From contig URFZ01000005.1 of the NCBI GenBank assembly GCA_900547165.1, positions 83,065-147,064 of the forward strand: DNA of 64,000 bases, read 5' to 3'. The stretch is from an uncultured Eubacteriales bacterium. GTDB taxonomy: Bacteria > Bacillota > Clostridia > Oscillospirales > UBA644. The stretch's first letter is position 1. Each line of letters begins with the position of its first letter. The translations under genes and the position numbers were made by a program. A model generated the notes under the pieces. The model saw only the letters and a list, made by a program, of their open reading frames with translations. It was not told the DNA's origin and did not search any database. Positions 8,224-18,403 of this stretch are shown in pieces.

Positions 8224-9100
8224 TTTTGAACAGAGATTCAACGACTACCGCGCATATATCAACGAAAAACTTGCCGCTTACGTTGCAACGGACGGCTCAA
8301 AAATTTGCGATTCGATGAATTACAGCGTCATGGCTGGCGGCAAACGCATACGTCCTGTTCTTGCGCTCGAATGCTGCCGCCTTTGCTGCGGTGATTACAA
8401 AAAGGCGACTGCCTTTGCGTGCGCGCTTGAAATAATCCATTCATATTCGCTCATTTACGATGACCTGCCGTGCATGGACAACGACACCATGCGCCGCGGA
8501 AAACCGACAAACCACGTTGTTTTCGGCGAGGACATCGCGCTCATGGCGGGTATGGGACTCTATTGCCGCGCATTTGAGATAGTTACCGATACATACAAGG
8601 AGTTCGGATTGACCGAAACGCAACTGATAGACGGTATAAAGGCTCTTCTCAAAGCGTCGGGCATGAACGGAATAGTTCTCGGACAGGTACTCGACATCGA
8701 CAATGTGGCAGGCAAACATACCGACCTTGATTATATCCAAAGGGTTCACGATTATAAAACAAGCGCCATGCTCGAAGCATCTTCTGAAGTCGGCGCTATC
8801 TGCGGCGGCGCGACCGAAAAACAGCGTGCGGCGCTGCTTGAATATTCGAAAAACATCGGTCTGGCTTTCCAAATAAGAGATGATATTCTCGATGTTACGG
8901 GCACTGACGGCAATATGGGAAAAACGCTCGGCAAGGATAAGGAAAGCGGCAAGACCACGTTCGTGGACATCTTCGGTGTCGGCGGCGCACAGCGCAAAGT
9001 CGTTGAACTGACCGAACGTGCAAAATCTGCGATATCGTGCTTCTACGACGGCGGTTTTCTTATTTCTTTCGCGGACTATCTCTGCGGCAGGGACAATTGA
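8216..9100 (+). CDS. ispA: Polyprenyl synthetase (farnesyl/geranyl diphosphate synthase)
   Basis: 294-aa trans-isoprenyl diphosphate synthase, probably farnesyl diphosphate synthase feeding undecaprenyl and quinone precursors. The first aspartate-rich motif DDLPCMDND is at about residue 81 and the second, RDDILD, at about residue 220. It also has the GGKRIRPVL substrate-binding motif and a Lys-rich GKTLGKDKESGK loop. It overlaps xseB, the conserved xseB-ispA arrangement. The usual next gene dxs is absent, so the operon ends here. Confidence 0.95.
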   Translation: MIDFEQRFNDYRAYINEKLAAYVATDGSKICDSMNYSVMAGGKRIRPVLALECCRLCCGDYKKATAFACALEIIHSYSLIYDDLPCMDNDTMRRGKPTNHVVFGEDIALMAGMGLYCRAFEIVTDTYKEFGLTETQLIDGIKALLKASGMNGIVLGQVLDIDNVAGKHTDLDYIQRVHDYKTSAMLEASSEVGAICGGATEKQRAALLEYSKNIGLAFQIRDDILDVTGTDGNMGKTLGKDKESGKTTFVDIFGVGGAQRKVVELTERAKSAISCFYDGGFLISFADYLCGRDN

Positions 9101-9303
9101 CGTATTGTTTAGGCTGAATGTACCCTGTCTGACGTTTCGACGGAAGACGACTTTTTTCAAATTTCCCGAATCTGTTTTATCATCTGTCAAAAATGTGCCG
9201 AAAATACAGCGTATACTATACTTGCAAACACAAAGGAGAGATTGTGTTAGCCTGTCGGTGACAGTTGCTTTTTTCTTTTCATTTCTAATCCTTTTTTTCT
9301 GAG
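9101..9303 (+). other. non-coding interval with a minor hairpin
   Basis: No convincing gene in this interval. A small hairpin CTGTC-GGT-GACAG at 9249-9261 is followed by a T-rich run and could be the first terminator of the ispA operon. Just upstream, AAAGGAGAG before a GTG opens a frame of only five codons, which I do not call. Confidence 0.4.
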
Positions 9304-9325
9304 AGAGATCCCTTCGGGGGTCTCT
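9304..9325 (+). terminator. rho-independent terminator with UUCG loop
   Basis: AGAGATCCC (9304-9312), TTCG tetraloop, GGGGTCTCT (9317-9325): a 9-bp stem with one G-U pair, followed by TCTTCTTTT. It ends the ispA operon ahead of the pncB promoter. Confidence 0.85.
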
Positions 9326-9440
9326 TCTTCTTTTATATGAGAATGAAAGACTTTCGTGGTGTTTTGTGTGTTTGTTCTTTTGTGCTCGGTGCAAGTTTTG
9401 AGATTACGGTGTTTATTGTACGAATTTTTTATGACGCCGA

Positions 9441-9469
9441 TTGAATTAAATATATATTTATGATATAAT
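9441..9469 (+). promoter_or_regulatory. promoter of pncB
   Basis: TTGAAT (9441-9446), 17-bp A/T-rich spacer, perfect TATAAT (9464-9469), about 30 bp before the pncB start. Confidence 0.8.
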
Positions 9470-9504
9470 ATCAAATAAATGTATAACGAAAGAAAGTGGA
9501 CGTT

Positions 9505-10953
9505 ATGAGACCTTATAACCAAACATTACTTTGCGATTTTTATGAATTGACCATGGGCAACGGTTACCTGCTTTCCGGCAAAAAGGATATGCAGGCGTGC
9601 TTTGACCTTTATTTCAGAAAAGTTCCCGATAACGGCGGTTATGCAATTGCCGCAGGTCTTTCGGAAATGATCGAATTTTTGGAACAACTCCATTTTGACA
9701 AGGAAGATATTGACTATCTTCGCTCGAAAAATCAGTTCAGCGAAGAATTCTTACAGTATTTGGCGGACTTCAAGTTTGAGTGCGACGTTTACGCTGTCGA
9801 AGAGGGAACACCCGTATTTCCGAACGAACCTCTTGTTACGGTCAAAGGTCCCGCAATACAGGCACAACTGCTTGAAACGATGCTGCTTCTGACCATAAAC
9901 CATCAATCGCTTATTGCGACAAAAGCGAACAGAATAGTCCGCGCCGCACAGGGCAGACCCGTTTTTGAGTTCGGTTCAAGACGTGCGCAAGGCAGCAATG
10001 CCGCGATACTCGGCGCAAGAGCCGCATTTGTCGGAGGTTGTGCGGGAACCGCCTGCGCTTGCTGTGAGCAACTTTACGGCATTCCTGCGGTTGGCACCAT
10101 GGCGCACTCGTGGATACAGATGTATGACACCGAACTTGAAGCGTTTGAAGCGTATGCGAGATACTATCCCGACAACTGCATTTTGCTTGTCGATACCTAC
10201 AACGTTGTCAAATCGGGAATCCCGAATGCGATAAAGGCATACGAAAATGTTCTAAAACCGCTCGGCAAGAGGCTTAAAGGTATCAGAATAGACTCGGGCG
10301 ACATAACTTATCTGACAAAGAAAGTCAGAAAGATGCTTGACGAAGCGGGACTTGAAGATTGCACTATCTTTATTTCCAACTCTCTTGACGAATATATCAT
10401 CAGAGACATTCTTCTTCAAGGTGCGCAGATAAACTCTTTCGGCGTCGGCGAAAGACTTATAACCTCGAAGTCCGAACCTGTTTTCGGCGGCGTTTACAAA
10501 CTTGTTGCGACCGAAAAGGACGGCGAATACGTTCCGAAGATCAAACTTTCGGAGAACGTTGAAAAGATAACCACTCCCGGTTATAAAAAAATATACCGTC
10601 TGTTCTCCAACGAAACGGGAAATATGGTTGCGGATCTTATCGCATTGCATGACGAAGAGTTTGATTTCACAAAGCCCATAACGCTTTTTGACCCCGTTTA
10701 CACATGGAAGAAAAAGACGTTTGAAAATTATCGTGTTGAAGAGATATTGAAACCGATATACCTGAACGGCAAACTCGTTTACAAAACACCGTCCGTTATC
10801 GAATCGAAGAAATACTGTGCAGAACAGGTCGGAAAACTGTGGGACGAAGTTAAGCGTTTCGAGAACCCGCAGACGTATTACGTTGACCTTTCGCAGAAAC
10901 TTTGGGACGTTAAACACAGCCTGCTCAGCGAGGGCGCGGGAGAGAAAAAGTGA
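9505..10953 (+). CDS. pncB: Nicotinate phosphoribosyltransferase
   Basis: 482-aa PncB, which joins nicotinate and PRPP (ATP-dependent) to make nicotinate mononucleotide in NAD salvage. Diagnostic segments are LLCDFYELTMGNGY at the N-terminus, EFGSRRAQG, GTMAHSWIQ and a RIDSGDI motif. The ATG at 9505 gives the family-typical N-terminus; a GTG nine bases upstream is less likely. The stop overlaps the GTG start of the dehydrogenase that follows. Confidence 0.94.
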   Translation: MRPYNQTLLCDFYELTMGNGYLLSGKKDMQACFDLYFRKVPDNGGYAIAAGLSEMIEFLEQLHFDKEDIDYLRSKNQFSEEFLQYLADFKFECDVYAVEEGTPVFPNEPLVTVKGPAIQAQLLETMLLLTINHQSLIATKANRIVRAAQGRPVFEFGSRRAQGSNAAILGARAAFVGGCAGTACACCEQLYGIPAVGTMAHSWIQMYDTELEAFEAYARYYPDNCILLVDTYNVVKSGIPNAIKAYENVLKPLGKRLKGIRIDSGDITYLTKKVRKMLDEAGLEDCTIFISNSLDEYIIRDILLQGAQINSFGVGERLITSKSEPVFGGVYKLVATEKDGEYVPKIKLSENVEKITTPGYKKIYRLFSNETGNMVADLIALHDEEFDFTKPITLFDPVYTWKKKTFENYRVEEILKPIYLNGKLVYKTPSVIESKKYCAEQVGKLWDEVKRFENPQTYYVDLSQKLWDVKHSLLSEGAGEKK

Positions 10954-12047
10954 GATACGGTTACTATATGCCCGTCCGTCTCGTTTCGGGCGAGGGGATA
11001 GTTGCAAGATATGACGGTTATTCCAAACTCGGAAAACGCTGTCTTATAATATCGGGCAAAAATCTGTACAAGCACAGTTCCGTATTCGCAGACCTCCAAA
11101 AAGGGCTTCGCAACTGCGGCGTCGATTACAAAACATTTTTTGAGGTCGAGAATAACCCGTCTTACGAAACCGTTAAACGTGCCGTTTCGGCGGTTCGCGA
11201 TTTCGGCGCGGATTTCATCGTAGGTGTCGGCGGCGGCAGTTCCATGGACGCCGCAAAGGCAACTGCTTTGCTTTGCGCAAATCCGCAGGTGACGGAAACG
11301 GATATTTTTAATGCTTCCGCTTTTGTCAACAAACCGCTTCCGCTTCTTGTGATAGGCACAACGGCGGGTACGGGCAGCGAAGTTACTTCCGCGTCGGTTC
11401 TGACATTTAACACCCCCGACGGTATTGTGAAAAAGACCGTCAAATCCGCCGAAAGTTATGCCACTTGCGCTCTTTGCGATTCGACGTATACGGAAACTTT
11501 GTCCGAGAGAACCACCGTGGCAACCGCGCTTGACGCAATCTGTCATGCCGTTGAAGCGTATTACAGCAAAAAAGTCGGTTCGTTCGGCAGAATGTATTCA
11601 AGAAAAGCGATTTCTGTTATAGTTCCCGCTCTTAAAAAATTTACGGAGCACGGAAGTTCGAAAGCAGTCCGCGAGGAACTTTATATAGGCTCTTTGTACG
11701 CAGGCTGCGCCATAAATGACGGCGGCACGTCGTTTGCTCACTCTCTCGGATATCAGTTGACGAATTATCTCGGTTACGAACACGGTTTTGCCTGTGCCGC
11801 GCTGATGCCCGCATTTATTTCAAAAGCGAGCGATGCGGACGGTCTGGCGGCGTATGCGGATATGACGGCGCTTGAATTGAGCGACTTTATCGCGAACCTT
11901 TTCAAAAAATATATCCCCGAAACGGATATTTCGGACGACGATGCGAAAAAGTTCTCCGAAATAGGGCTTACGATGCCGAGTCTGAACAATCATGTATTCG
12001 AACCTCTCGACCTTAACGAGTGCGAAAGAATATATAAAGGCATCTGA
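10950..12047 (+). CDS. Iron-containing alcohol dehydrogenase family protein
   Basis: 365-aa group III (iron-dependent) dehydrogenase. The NAD(P)-binding motif GVGGGSSMDAAK is at about residue 90; metal-ligand regions include ICHAVEAY, AHSLGYQL and EHGFACA. The substrate is not evident; related enzymes reduce aldehydes or act on butanol or lactaldehyde. It is translationally coupled to pncB (GTGA overlap), so an NAD-related expression link is likely, though a direct metabolic link is not shown. Confidence 0.85.
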   Translation: MRYGYYMPVRLVSGEGIVARYDGYSKLGKRCLIISGKNLYKHSSVFADLQKGLRNCGVDYKTFFEVENNPSYETVKRAVSAVRDFGADFIVGVGGGSSMDAAKATALLCANPQVTETDIFNASAFVNKPLPLLVIGTTAGTGSEVTSASVLTFNTPDGIVKKTVKSAESYATCALCDSTYTETLSERTTVATALDAICHAVEAYYSKKVGSFGRMYSRKAISVIVPALKKFTEHGSSKAVREELYIGSLYAGCAINDGGTSFAHSLGYQLTNYLGYEHGFACAALMPAFISKASDADGLAAYADMTALELSDFIANLFKKYIPETDISDDDAKKFSEIGLTMPSLNNHVFEPLDLNECERIYKGI

Positions 12048-12073
12048 AAATACGATAAATCAGGGTTTTTCTA

Positions 12074-14116
12074 ATGATTAAATGGTTGATAAAAAAACAG
12101 GACGAAGTGGCTGTTGCCTTGATAAGGAAACAGTTCGGCTTTTGCGAAGCCGTTGCCCGTGTGTTGTATAACCGTGGGTTGACGGATAAAGCGAGCATAG
12201 AGTCCTTTTTTGATATAGATATAGCAAACCTGCACGACCCGCTTTTGCTTGCCGATATGGATAAGGCGACGGCACGCATAAGAAAGGCGGTTGCGAACGG
12301 GGAAAAGATAACCGTTTACGGTGATTATGACGTGGATGGCATAACGTCCGTTGTCGTGCTTTACAGGTATCTGACTTCGGTCGGCGCAAAAGTGGATTAT
12401 TATATTCCCGACAGAACGGAAGAGGGTTATGGGCTTAACACCGCGGCGCTTCGCTCCATATATGAGTCGGGCACGTCTCTTATCGTTACTGTCGATACGG
12501 GAACAACCGCCGTTGAAGAAATAGCCGAGGCGGAGGGATACGGTCTTGACGTTATCGTGACCGACCACCACGAGTGCAAACCTACGCTTCCGGAATGTAT
12601 TGCGGTTGTGAACCCGAAAAGACCTGACAGCGTTTATCCTTACAAGGAACTTGCGGGCGTCGGAGTTGTTTTCAAACTTGTCTGCGCCCTTATCGGCGAC
12701 AGTTCAAAGGCGTTTTCGCTTTACGGGGATCTTGTCGCAATAGGCACGATAGCGGATATAATGCCGCTGGTTGACGAAAACCGCATACTTGTGTCTCTCG
12801 GTTTGGAACTTCTGCGCAAACGTCCGTCCTGCGGTATTCGCGCGCTTTTGGAGGCTTCGGGCGGATATAAGCACGGACAGATAACCGCTTCGACGATAGC
12901 GTTTCAGGTCGCGCCGCGCATAAATGCTGCCGGAAGAATAGGCGACCCCAAACAGTCTGTCGAACTTCTGCTTTGTGAGGACCCTGAAAATGCCGCCGTA
13001 CTTGCGGAGGGTCTTTGCGAGGAGAACAGAACGCGCCGCAAGATGGAAGCGGACATAATCGACGACGTCGAAAAGATGCTTGAAAACAGAAATCCCAAAG
13101 ACCGGATAATCGTTGTCGGCTCCGAAAATTGGCATCACGGCGTTATAGGAATTGTTGCTTCCAAAATAGTTGAAAAATATCATTTGCCGTGCATATTGGT
13201 ATGCTTTGACGGGGACAGGACAAAAGGCTCCGCAAGAAGCATAAAAGACGTAAGTATGTTTGAGTTGCTGACACAGGCTTCCGAACATCTCGAAAAATTC
13301 GGCGGTCATGAGATGGCGGCGGGACTGACACTTGAAAGAAAAGATTTTGATGCTTTCGTCCGCGACATAACAGCTATCGCAAACGAAAAAATCAACGATG
13401 ATATGATGATTCCCGTGGTTGAGTCCGAATGCGTTATTCCTTTTTCGGAAATCTCTCTCGACACGGTTCACGAACTTCAACGTTTGGAACCGTTCGGAAC
13501 GGGCAACCCCACACCGAGTTTTGCATTCGGCAACGTGGTTCTGACCGATGTTCTTGCCGTCGGCGCGGGAATGCACCTTAAATTGACGTTCTCTTACGGC
13601 GGACAGGACTTTTCCGCAATGCTTTTCGGCACGACCCCGCAGGATTTTGATTTTGCGGTGGGAGATACCGTGGATATGGTCTTCTCGATGTCGGAAAACT
13701 TTTTCAATAACAGATATTCTCTTAACATGAGCATAAAGCGTATGCGACTTTGTGCCGATACCGAGAGAAAAGAGTCGGAAGCGGAAGCGCGTTACATCGC
13801 TTTTTCGAACGGCGCACCCGTTGACTGTGCCGCATTGACCCGAAAAGAGTTTACTGCGGTATACAGACATCTTCACAGAAATTATATCAATTCCAAGCAG
13901 ACAAAATATATGCCGCACGCTTTTGCGAGAGGCTTTGCAAGGCGCGGCTTTGCGGAATTCGATTTCTGCAAACTCATGTTTTGTCTCGATATTCTTTCCG
14001 AACTCGGGATAATAGAGTACACATATAACGGCAACGTAAATATTATTTTCAAAGATACACAGAACAAGAAAAATCTTGCCGACAGCCGAACATGGCGAGC
14101 CGTCGGAGGTGAATGA
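12074..14116 (+). CDS. recJ: Single-stranded-DNA-specific exonuclease RecJ
   Basis: 680-aa RecJ, a 5'-3' ssDNA exonuclease for recombination and mismatch repair. DHH-family motifs are visible: YGDYDVDGITS, TVDTGTT, VTDHHECK, then RINAAGRIGDP and the DHHA1 motif GGHEMAAG. An OB-fold region follows (about residues 450-560). The C-terminal 100 residues look like the extra helical domain found in Firmicute RecJ. The stop overlaps a possible start of rel. Confidence 0.94.
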   Translation: MIKWLIKKQDEVAVALIRKQFGFCEAVARVLYNRGLTDKASIESFFDIDIANLHDPLLLADMDKATARIRKAVANGEKITVYGDYDVDGITSVVVLYRYLTSVGAKVDYYIPDRTEEGYGLNTAALRSIYESGTSLIVTVDTGTTAVEEIAEAEGYGLDVIVTDHHECKPTLPECIAVVNPKRPDSVYPYKELAGVGVVFKLVCALIGDSSKAFSLYGDLVAIGTIADIMPLVDENRILVSLGLELLRKRPSCGIRALLEASGGYKHGQITASTIAFQVAPRINAAGRIGDPKQSVELLLCEDPENAAVLAEGLCEENRTRRKMEADIIDDVEKMLENRNPKDRIIVVGSENWHHGVIGIVASKIVEKYHLPCILVCFDGDRTKGSARSIKDVSMFELLTQASEHLEKFGGHEMAAGLTLERKDFDAFVRDITAIANEKINDDMMIPVVESECVIPFSEISLDTVHELQRLEPFGTGNPTPSFAFGNVVLTDVLAVGAGMHLKLTFSYGGQDFSAMLFGTTPQDFDFAVGDTVDMVFSMSENFFNNRYSLNMSIKRMRLCADTERKESEAEARYIAFSNGAPVDCAALTRKEFTAVYRHLHRNYINSKQTKYMPHAFARGFARRGFAEFDFCKLMFCLDILSELGIIEYTYNGNVNIIFKDTQNKKNLADSRTWRAVGGE

Positions 14117-14118
14117 GA

Positions 14119-16266
14119 GTGAATGATTTCGGAATAGGTCTTATAGACCTGCTTGAAAAAAACGGAAACTACGATATGGAGCGGATAGGGAAAGCGCTCG
14201 ATTTCGCGACCGCCGCCCATGAGGGGCAGTTCCGAAAGAGCGGAGAACCCTATATCACGCACCCCATTCATGTCGCAAAGATTCTTGCGTCTTACGAAAG
14301 TGATTCGGACGCCATTATCGCCGCACTTTTGCACGATACGGTAGAAGACACTCCCGTAACCATAGATGAGATAAAAAAAGAGTTCGGCGAAAACGTCATG
14401 CAGCTTGTTGACGGCGTTACCAAACTGAACAAACTTTCGTTCAATTCCCGCGAAGAGCAGCAGATAGAAAATATCAGAAAAATGCTGCTTGCCATGGCAA
14501 AAGATATCCGCGTTATTCTGATAAAACTTGCGGACAGGCTTCACAATATCAGAACCATGGACGCACAGTCCGAGGAAAAACGCCGCGAAAAAGCGCTTGA
14601 AACGATTGAGGTTTACGCGCCTCTTGCGCACCGTCTCGGTATCCAGAGCCTGAAAACAGAACTTGAAGACACGTCACTCAAATACCTTGACCCCGTGGGT
14701 TACAATGAGATAGTGGCGGACTTGAAATCGTTCAATGCAAACAGCGATGTTTTGAACGAGATTCGCGGCATAATCACGGATAAACTTGCCGAGGTCGGCA
14801 TAAAAGCCCGCGTAACGGGACGTATAAAGCATATTTACAGCATATACCGCAAGATGTTCAATCAGAACAAGCAGTTTAACGAGATATATGACCTTTACGC
14901 GTTCCGTATCATCGTTGAAAAGGTGAATGACTGTTACAATGCGCTCGGCTATATGCACGATATATTCCGCGCCATTCCGGGCAGACTTAAAGACTATATC
15001 GCAACGCCGAAACCGAATATGTATCAGTCCCTGCATACGACCGTTTCCTACAAGGGACATATTTTCGAAATACAGATAAGAACGGAAGAAATGCACCGTA
15101 TAGCCGAAATGGGTATCGCGGCGCACTGGAAATACAAATCGGGCGAAAGTGCTTCTGCCGAAATGGACTCGAAACTTGCGTGGGTACGCAAACTTCTCGA
15201 AGTTCAGGATAACGTCAACGAACACGACGACTTTGTTCAGACGTTCAAGATAGACCTCTTTGCGGATCAGGTATTTGTTTCTACCCCGAGAGGTGATATA
15301 ATAACGCTTCCCGCCGATTCGAATCCGATAGATTTTGCTTACGCCATTCACAGCGCCATAGGCAACAAGATGATAGGCGCAAAAGTGAACGGCAGAATGG
15401 TCGAACTCACAACGCACCTGCGTAACGGCGACGTTTGCGAAATACTGACTTCTTCCAACAGTACAGGTCCTTCCCGTGACTGGCTCAAACTTGTCCGCAC
15501 CAATGAAGCAAAGAGCAAGATTCGCCAATGGTTCAAAAAAGAGAAGAAGGAAGAAAATATTGTCAACGGCCGCGAAGACCTTGAAAGAGAACTTCGCCGC
15601 ATAAACGTAACTTTCAACGTGTTTACACGCGAAGAAGTTTATGCCAACGTGATGAAACATTATCAGGTCGAAACACTTGACGAGTTTTATGCGATGATAG
15701 GTTACGGCGGTATTTCCATTTCGAAAATACTTCCGCGAATCAAAGACGATTATACAAAACTTATCAGACAGCGCGAAGCGACAACTCCCGATTCGCCGAC
15801 GCTCCAAAAACCGAAAAAAGCGGTCAACGGCGTTGTTGTTGAGGGTATAGACAACTGCCTTGTACGTTTGGCAAGATGCTGTGTTCCGCTTCCCGGAGAC
15901 GATATAATTGGCTTTGTTACAAGAGGTTACGGCGTTGCGGTTCACAAATGCGACTGTCCCAACGTCAAGAATGCCGACCCCGAACGCCTTGTCAGCGTGC
16001 ATTGGGAGGGCTATGACAACGGCTATTTTGCAACGAGCCTTGTGATTTCCGCATTCAGCCGTATCGACCTTATGGCGGATATAACCTCCGCGCTTGCGGC
16101 AATGCGAATAGCGCTTCATTCAATGTCAAGCAAAGAAATGAACGACGGATGCAGTGAAGTTTATATTACGATAGACGTTCACGGACTTGACCACCTGCGT
16201 TCCGTTTGCTCCCGCCTTGAAAAGATAAGGAGCGTTTTCAAGATAGAAAGGGGAACTCTCAGTTAA
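14119..16266 (+). CDS. rel: Bifunctional (p)ppGpp synthetase/hydrolase Rel
   Basis: 715-aa long RSH enzyme controlling the stringent alarmone. It has an HD hydrolase domain (about residues 25-180, HPIHVAKIL and LLHDTVEDT), a synthetase domain (about 230-345, YDLYAFRIIV and PKPNMYQSLHTT), a TGS domain (about 385-445, FVSTPRGDIITLPADS) and a C-terminal ACT domain. GTG at 14119 is preferred because GGAGGT lies 8 bp upstream; an ATG at 14113 is only 2 bp from that site. The recJ-rel-dtd order is typical of Clostridia. Confidence 0.95.
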   Translation: MNDFGIGLIDLLEKNGNYDMERIGKALDFATAAHEGQFRKSGEPYITHPIHVAKILASYESDSDAIIAALLHDTVEDTPVTIDEIKKEFGENVMQLVDGVTKLNKLSFNSREEQQIENIRKMLLAMAKDIRVILIKLADRLHNIRTMDAQSEEKRREKALETIEVYAPLAHRLGIQSLKTELEDTSLKYLDPVGYNEIVADLKSFNANSDVLNEIRGIITDKLAEVGIKARVTGRIKHIYSIYRKMFNQNKQFNEIYDLYAFRIIVEKVNDCYNALGYMHDIFRAIPGRLKDYIATPKPNMYQSLHTTVSYKGHIFEIQIRTEEMHRIAEMGIAAHWKYKSGESASAEMDSKLAWVRKLLEVQDNVNEHDDFVQTFKIDLFADQVFVSTPRGDIITLPADSNPIDFAYAIHSAIGNKMIGAKVNGRMVELTTHLRNGDVCEILTSSNSTGPSRDWLKLVRTNEAKSKIRQWFKKEKKEENIVNGREDLERELRRINVTFNVFTREEVYANVMKHYQVETLDEFYAMIGYGGISISKILPRIKDDYTKLIRQREATTPDSPTLQKPKKAVNGVVVEGIDNCLVRLARCCVPLPGDDIIGFVTRGYGVAVHKCDCPNVKNADPERLVSVHWEGYDNGYFATSLVISAFSRIDLMADITSALAAMRIALHSMSSKEMNDGCSEVYITIDVHGLDHLRSVCSRLEKIRSVFKIERGTLS

Positions 16267-16718
16267 TGACTGCCGTTATACAAAGAGTTTTGCGCTGTTC
16301 TCTCGTCGCCGACGGAGAGCCTTATTCGGAGATAGAAAGAGGACTTCTTATTCTGCTCGGCGTGCGCGAGGGTGATACGGATAAAGATGTTGAAGTTCTT
16401 TCTTCAAAAATCGACGGGCTGAGAATATTTACGGACGAAAACGACAAAATGAATCTTTCCGTCAACGATATAGGCGGTAGCATAATGGTCGTTTCGAATT
16501 TCACGCTTTGCGCCGATGTCAGAAAAGGCAAGCGTCCGTCTTTTACTCCCGCCGCCGCGCCCGAAGAGGCAAACCGCCTTTACGAAGCGTTCGTTGAGCG
16601 TTTGCGAGGTTCAACCCCTGTCAGAACAGGAGTTTTCGGCGCGGATATGCAGATAGAACTTGTCAACGACGGTCCTATAACCCTTGTTGTCAATTCGGAG
16701 GACTTGATTAAAAAATGA
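16266..16718 (+). CDS. dtd: D-aminoacyl-tRNA deacylase
   Basis: 150-aa Dtd, which hydrolyses D-amino acids mischarged on tRNA. The catalytic-region motif reads VSNFTLCAD (more often SQFTLYAD), and the Gly-cisPro motif appears as NDGPITL. Its start shares a base with the rel stop, and its end overlaps the next gene by four bases. Confidence 0.95.
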   Translation: MTAVIQRVLRCSLVADGEPYSEIERGLLILLGVREGDTDKDVEVLSSKIDGLRIFTDENDKMNLSVNDIGGSIMVVSNFTLCADVRKGKRPSFTPAAAPEEANRLYEAFVERLRGSTPVRTGVFGADMQIELVNDGPITLVVNSEDLIKK

Positions 16719-17332
16719 AAGTGAAACGAGTTGCTGTCGGCGAATATGCGACAAACTGTTATATAATCATTTCCGCCGACGAAAAAAGCGTTATGCTTAT
16801 AGACCCGTCGTTCGATATTCCCCGTATAGAGCATTTTGTCGGCGATAAACAGGTTACGGATATAGTGCTGACGCACGCGCACATAGACCATATATACGAA
16901 GCGCCTGTGTTAAGAGAAAAATACGGTGCAAAAGTATATATCGGCAAGAATGACGCACCGTTGCTTGAAAACAGAACTCTGTATGCTCCGCAGAATTGCA
17001 TGGCATACTGCGAAAACAGGAAGTATCCCGTTGATGTCTTGCTCGAAGACGGCGACGAGGTCAATTTTTCCGATTACAAATTCCGCGTTCTTGAACTTCC
17101 CGGGCATACTCCCGGAGGAATTGCTCTTTACGGCGAGGACGCTCTTTTCTGCGGCGACGTTTTGTTTTACCGCAGTTGCGGCAGAACCGATTTTGAACTC
17201 GGAAACGCCGATGATATGGAAAAGTCTTTGCAAAGACTTTCTGCCCTTGACCCCGATACCCGCGTTTATCCCGGGCATGGTTTTACAACTACGATAGGCT
17301 CCGAAATCGAAAACAATCCGTTTATGAAATAA
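16715..17332 (+). CDS. MBL-fold metallo-hydrolase (glyoxalase II-like)
   Basis: 205-aa metallo-beta-lactamase-fold hydrolase with the zinc motif THAHIDHI, LPGHTPGG and a late PGHG. This gene recurs between dtd and hemZ in Clostridia. The fold and size match YcbL/GloB-like hydrolases, but the substrate is unknown. It overlaps dtd by four bases. Confidence 0.88.
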   Translation: MKVKRVAVGEYATNCYIIISADEKSVMLIDPSFDIPRIEHFVGDKQVTDIVLTHAHIDHIYEAPVLREKYGAKVYIGKNDAPLLENRTLYAPQNCMAYCENRKYPVDVLLEDGDEVNFSDYKFRVLELPGHTPGGIALYGEDALFCGDVLFYRSCGRTDFELGNADDMEKSLQRLSALDPDTRVYPGHGFTTTIGSEIENNPFMK

Positions 17333-17346
17333 AGAGGAATTGAAAA

Positions 17347-18402
17347 ATGATTAGTGTAAAAGATATTACATCGAAAAAAGAAGAACGTGACGGAATAGTT
17401 TATATTGACGTTCTTGACTGCGACGCATTCCGTTTGACGGGGCTTCCGTGGAAGAACTCAAACGGCAACTATCACCGTCTTGACGACAGAATGAACGACA
17501 AACTTTCGCCCGGTCTGAAAGTACGTTCAAACAACACATCAGGCGCACAGGTCTCTTTCAAAACGGATTCTTCTGTTTTCTCGGTTCATATCGTTCGCAA
17601 CACTCCCGAATTTATGGAGCATATGTGCGACGACGCAACGGGTGGAACGGATATTTACATCGGCTCGGGCAAAGAAAAGAAGTTCTGGCACGTCTGCTAT
17701 TGCTTTAACCGTGAGAGCGAAAGCCTTTCGACATTTAATACAGACGGCAAAATGAACGAATATACCGTTAATCTGCCTCTTTACAGCGGTATCGACAAAC
17801 TCGAAATAGGGCTTTCTCCCGACGCGAACATCGAGGTTCCGTCCGAATATGCCGTTGATCGTCCCGTGCTTGTTTACGGCTCTTCGATAACGCAGGGCGG
17901 CTGCTGCACACGCCCCGGACTGCTTTATACCAACCTTATCGGCAGAATGCTGAATGTTGAGACGATATGTATGGGCTTTTCGTCGAACGCAAGAGGTGAG
18001 GAATATATGGCACAGTCTTTCGCGACGCTTGACCTTGCCGCTTTCGTTATGGACTATGACTGGAATGCCCCGAACGCCGAATGGCTTGAAAAAACGCACG
18101 AAAAATTCTTTAAGATCTTACGCGAGGCGCGCCCCGGGCTGCCGATAATCATCGTTTCCAAATGCGATTACGACGATGACCCCGTTTCGGGCGAAGAACG
18201 CAGGCTTGTGATAAAAAGAACTTTTGACAACGCTGTTGCGGCAGGCGACAAAAACGTATACTTCGTTGACGGAAAAGAAATATTCGGGCACGACTTTTTC
18301 CGCAACGAATGCACCGTTGACGGAAATCACCCGTCGGATATAGGTCACATGAGACTTGCCGAAGCGATAGGAAACGCCGTGAAACAGGCGTTGGGGCTTT
18401 GA
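17347..18402 (+). CDS. SGNH/GDSL esterase with N-terminal GxDLY-type domain
   Basis: 351-aa hydrolase. The N-terminal beta-rich half contains GGTDIYIGSG, matching the GxDLY domain found before GDSL-like esterases. The catalytic half has YGSSITQGG (nucleophile Ser), a GFSSNARG block and a C-terminal DGNHPSDIGH with the catalytic Asp-His pair. No signal peptide, so it is probably cytosolic. The likely role is deacylation of carbohydrates or small esters; it is inserted between the MBL protein and hemZ. Confidence 0.8.
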   Translation: MISVKDITSKKEERDGIVYIDVLDCDAFRLTGLPWKNSNGNYHRLDDRMNDKLSPGLKVRSNNTSGAQVSFKTDSSVFSVHIVRNTPEFMEHMCDDATGGTDIYIGSGKEKKFWHVCYCFNRESESLSTFNTDGKMNEYTVNLPLYSGIDKLEIGLSPDANIEVPSEYAVDRPVLVYGSSITQGGCCTRPGLLYTNLIGRMLNVETICMGFSSNARGEEYMAQSFATLDLAAFVMDYDWNAPNAEWLEKTHEKFFKILREARPGLPIIIVSKCDYDDDPVSGEERRLVIKRTFDNAVAAGDKNVYFVDGKEIFGHDFFRNECTVDGNHPSDIGHMRLAEAIGNAVKQALGL

Positions 18403-18403
18403 T

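Noticed and set aside
9238..9262. five-codon leader peptide after AAAGGAGAG
   Set aside because: Too short to judge and not followed by a regulated gene in range; the hairpin is better read as a weak terminator.
14674..16119. 481-codon minus-strand frame
   Set aside because: Antisense to rel; no ribosome site, no domain, composition of a mirror frame.
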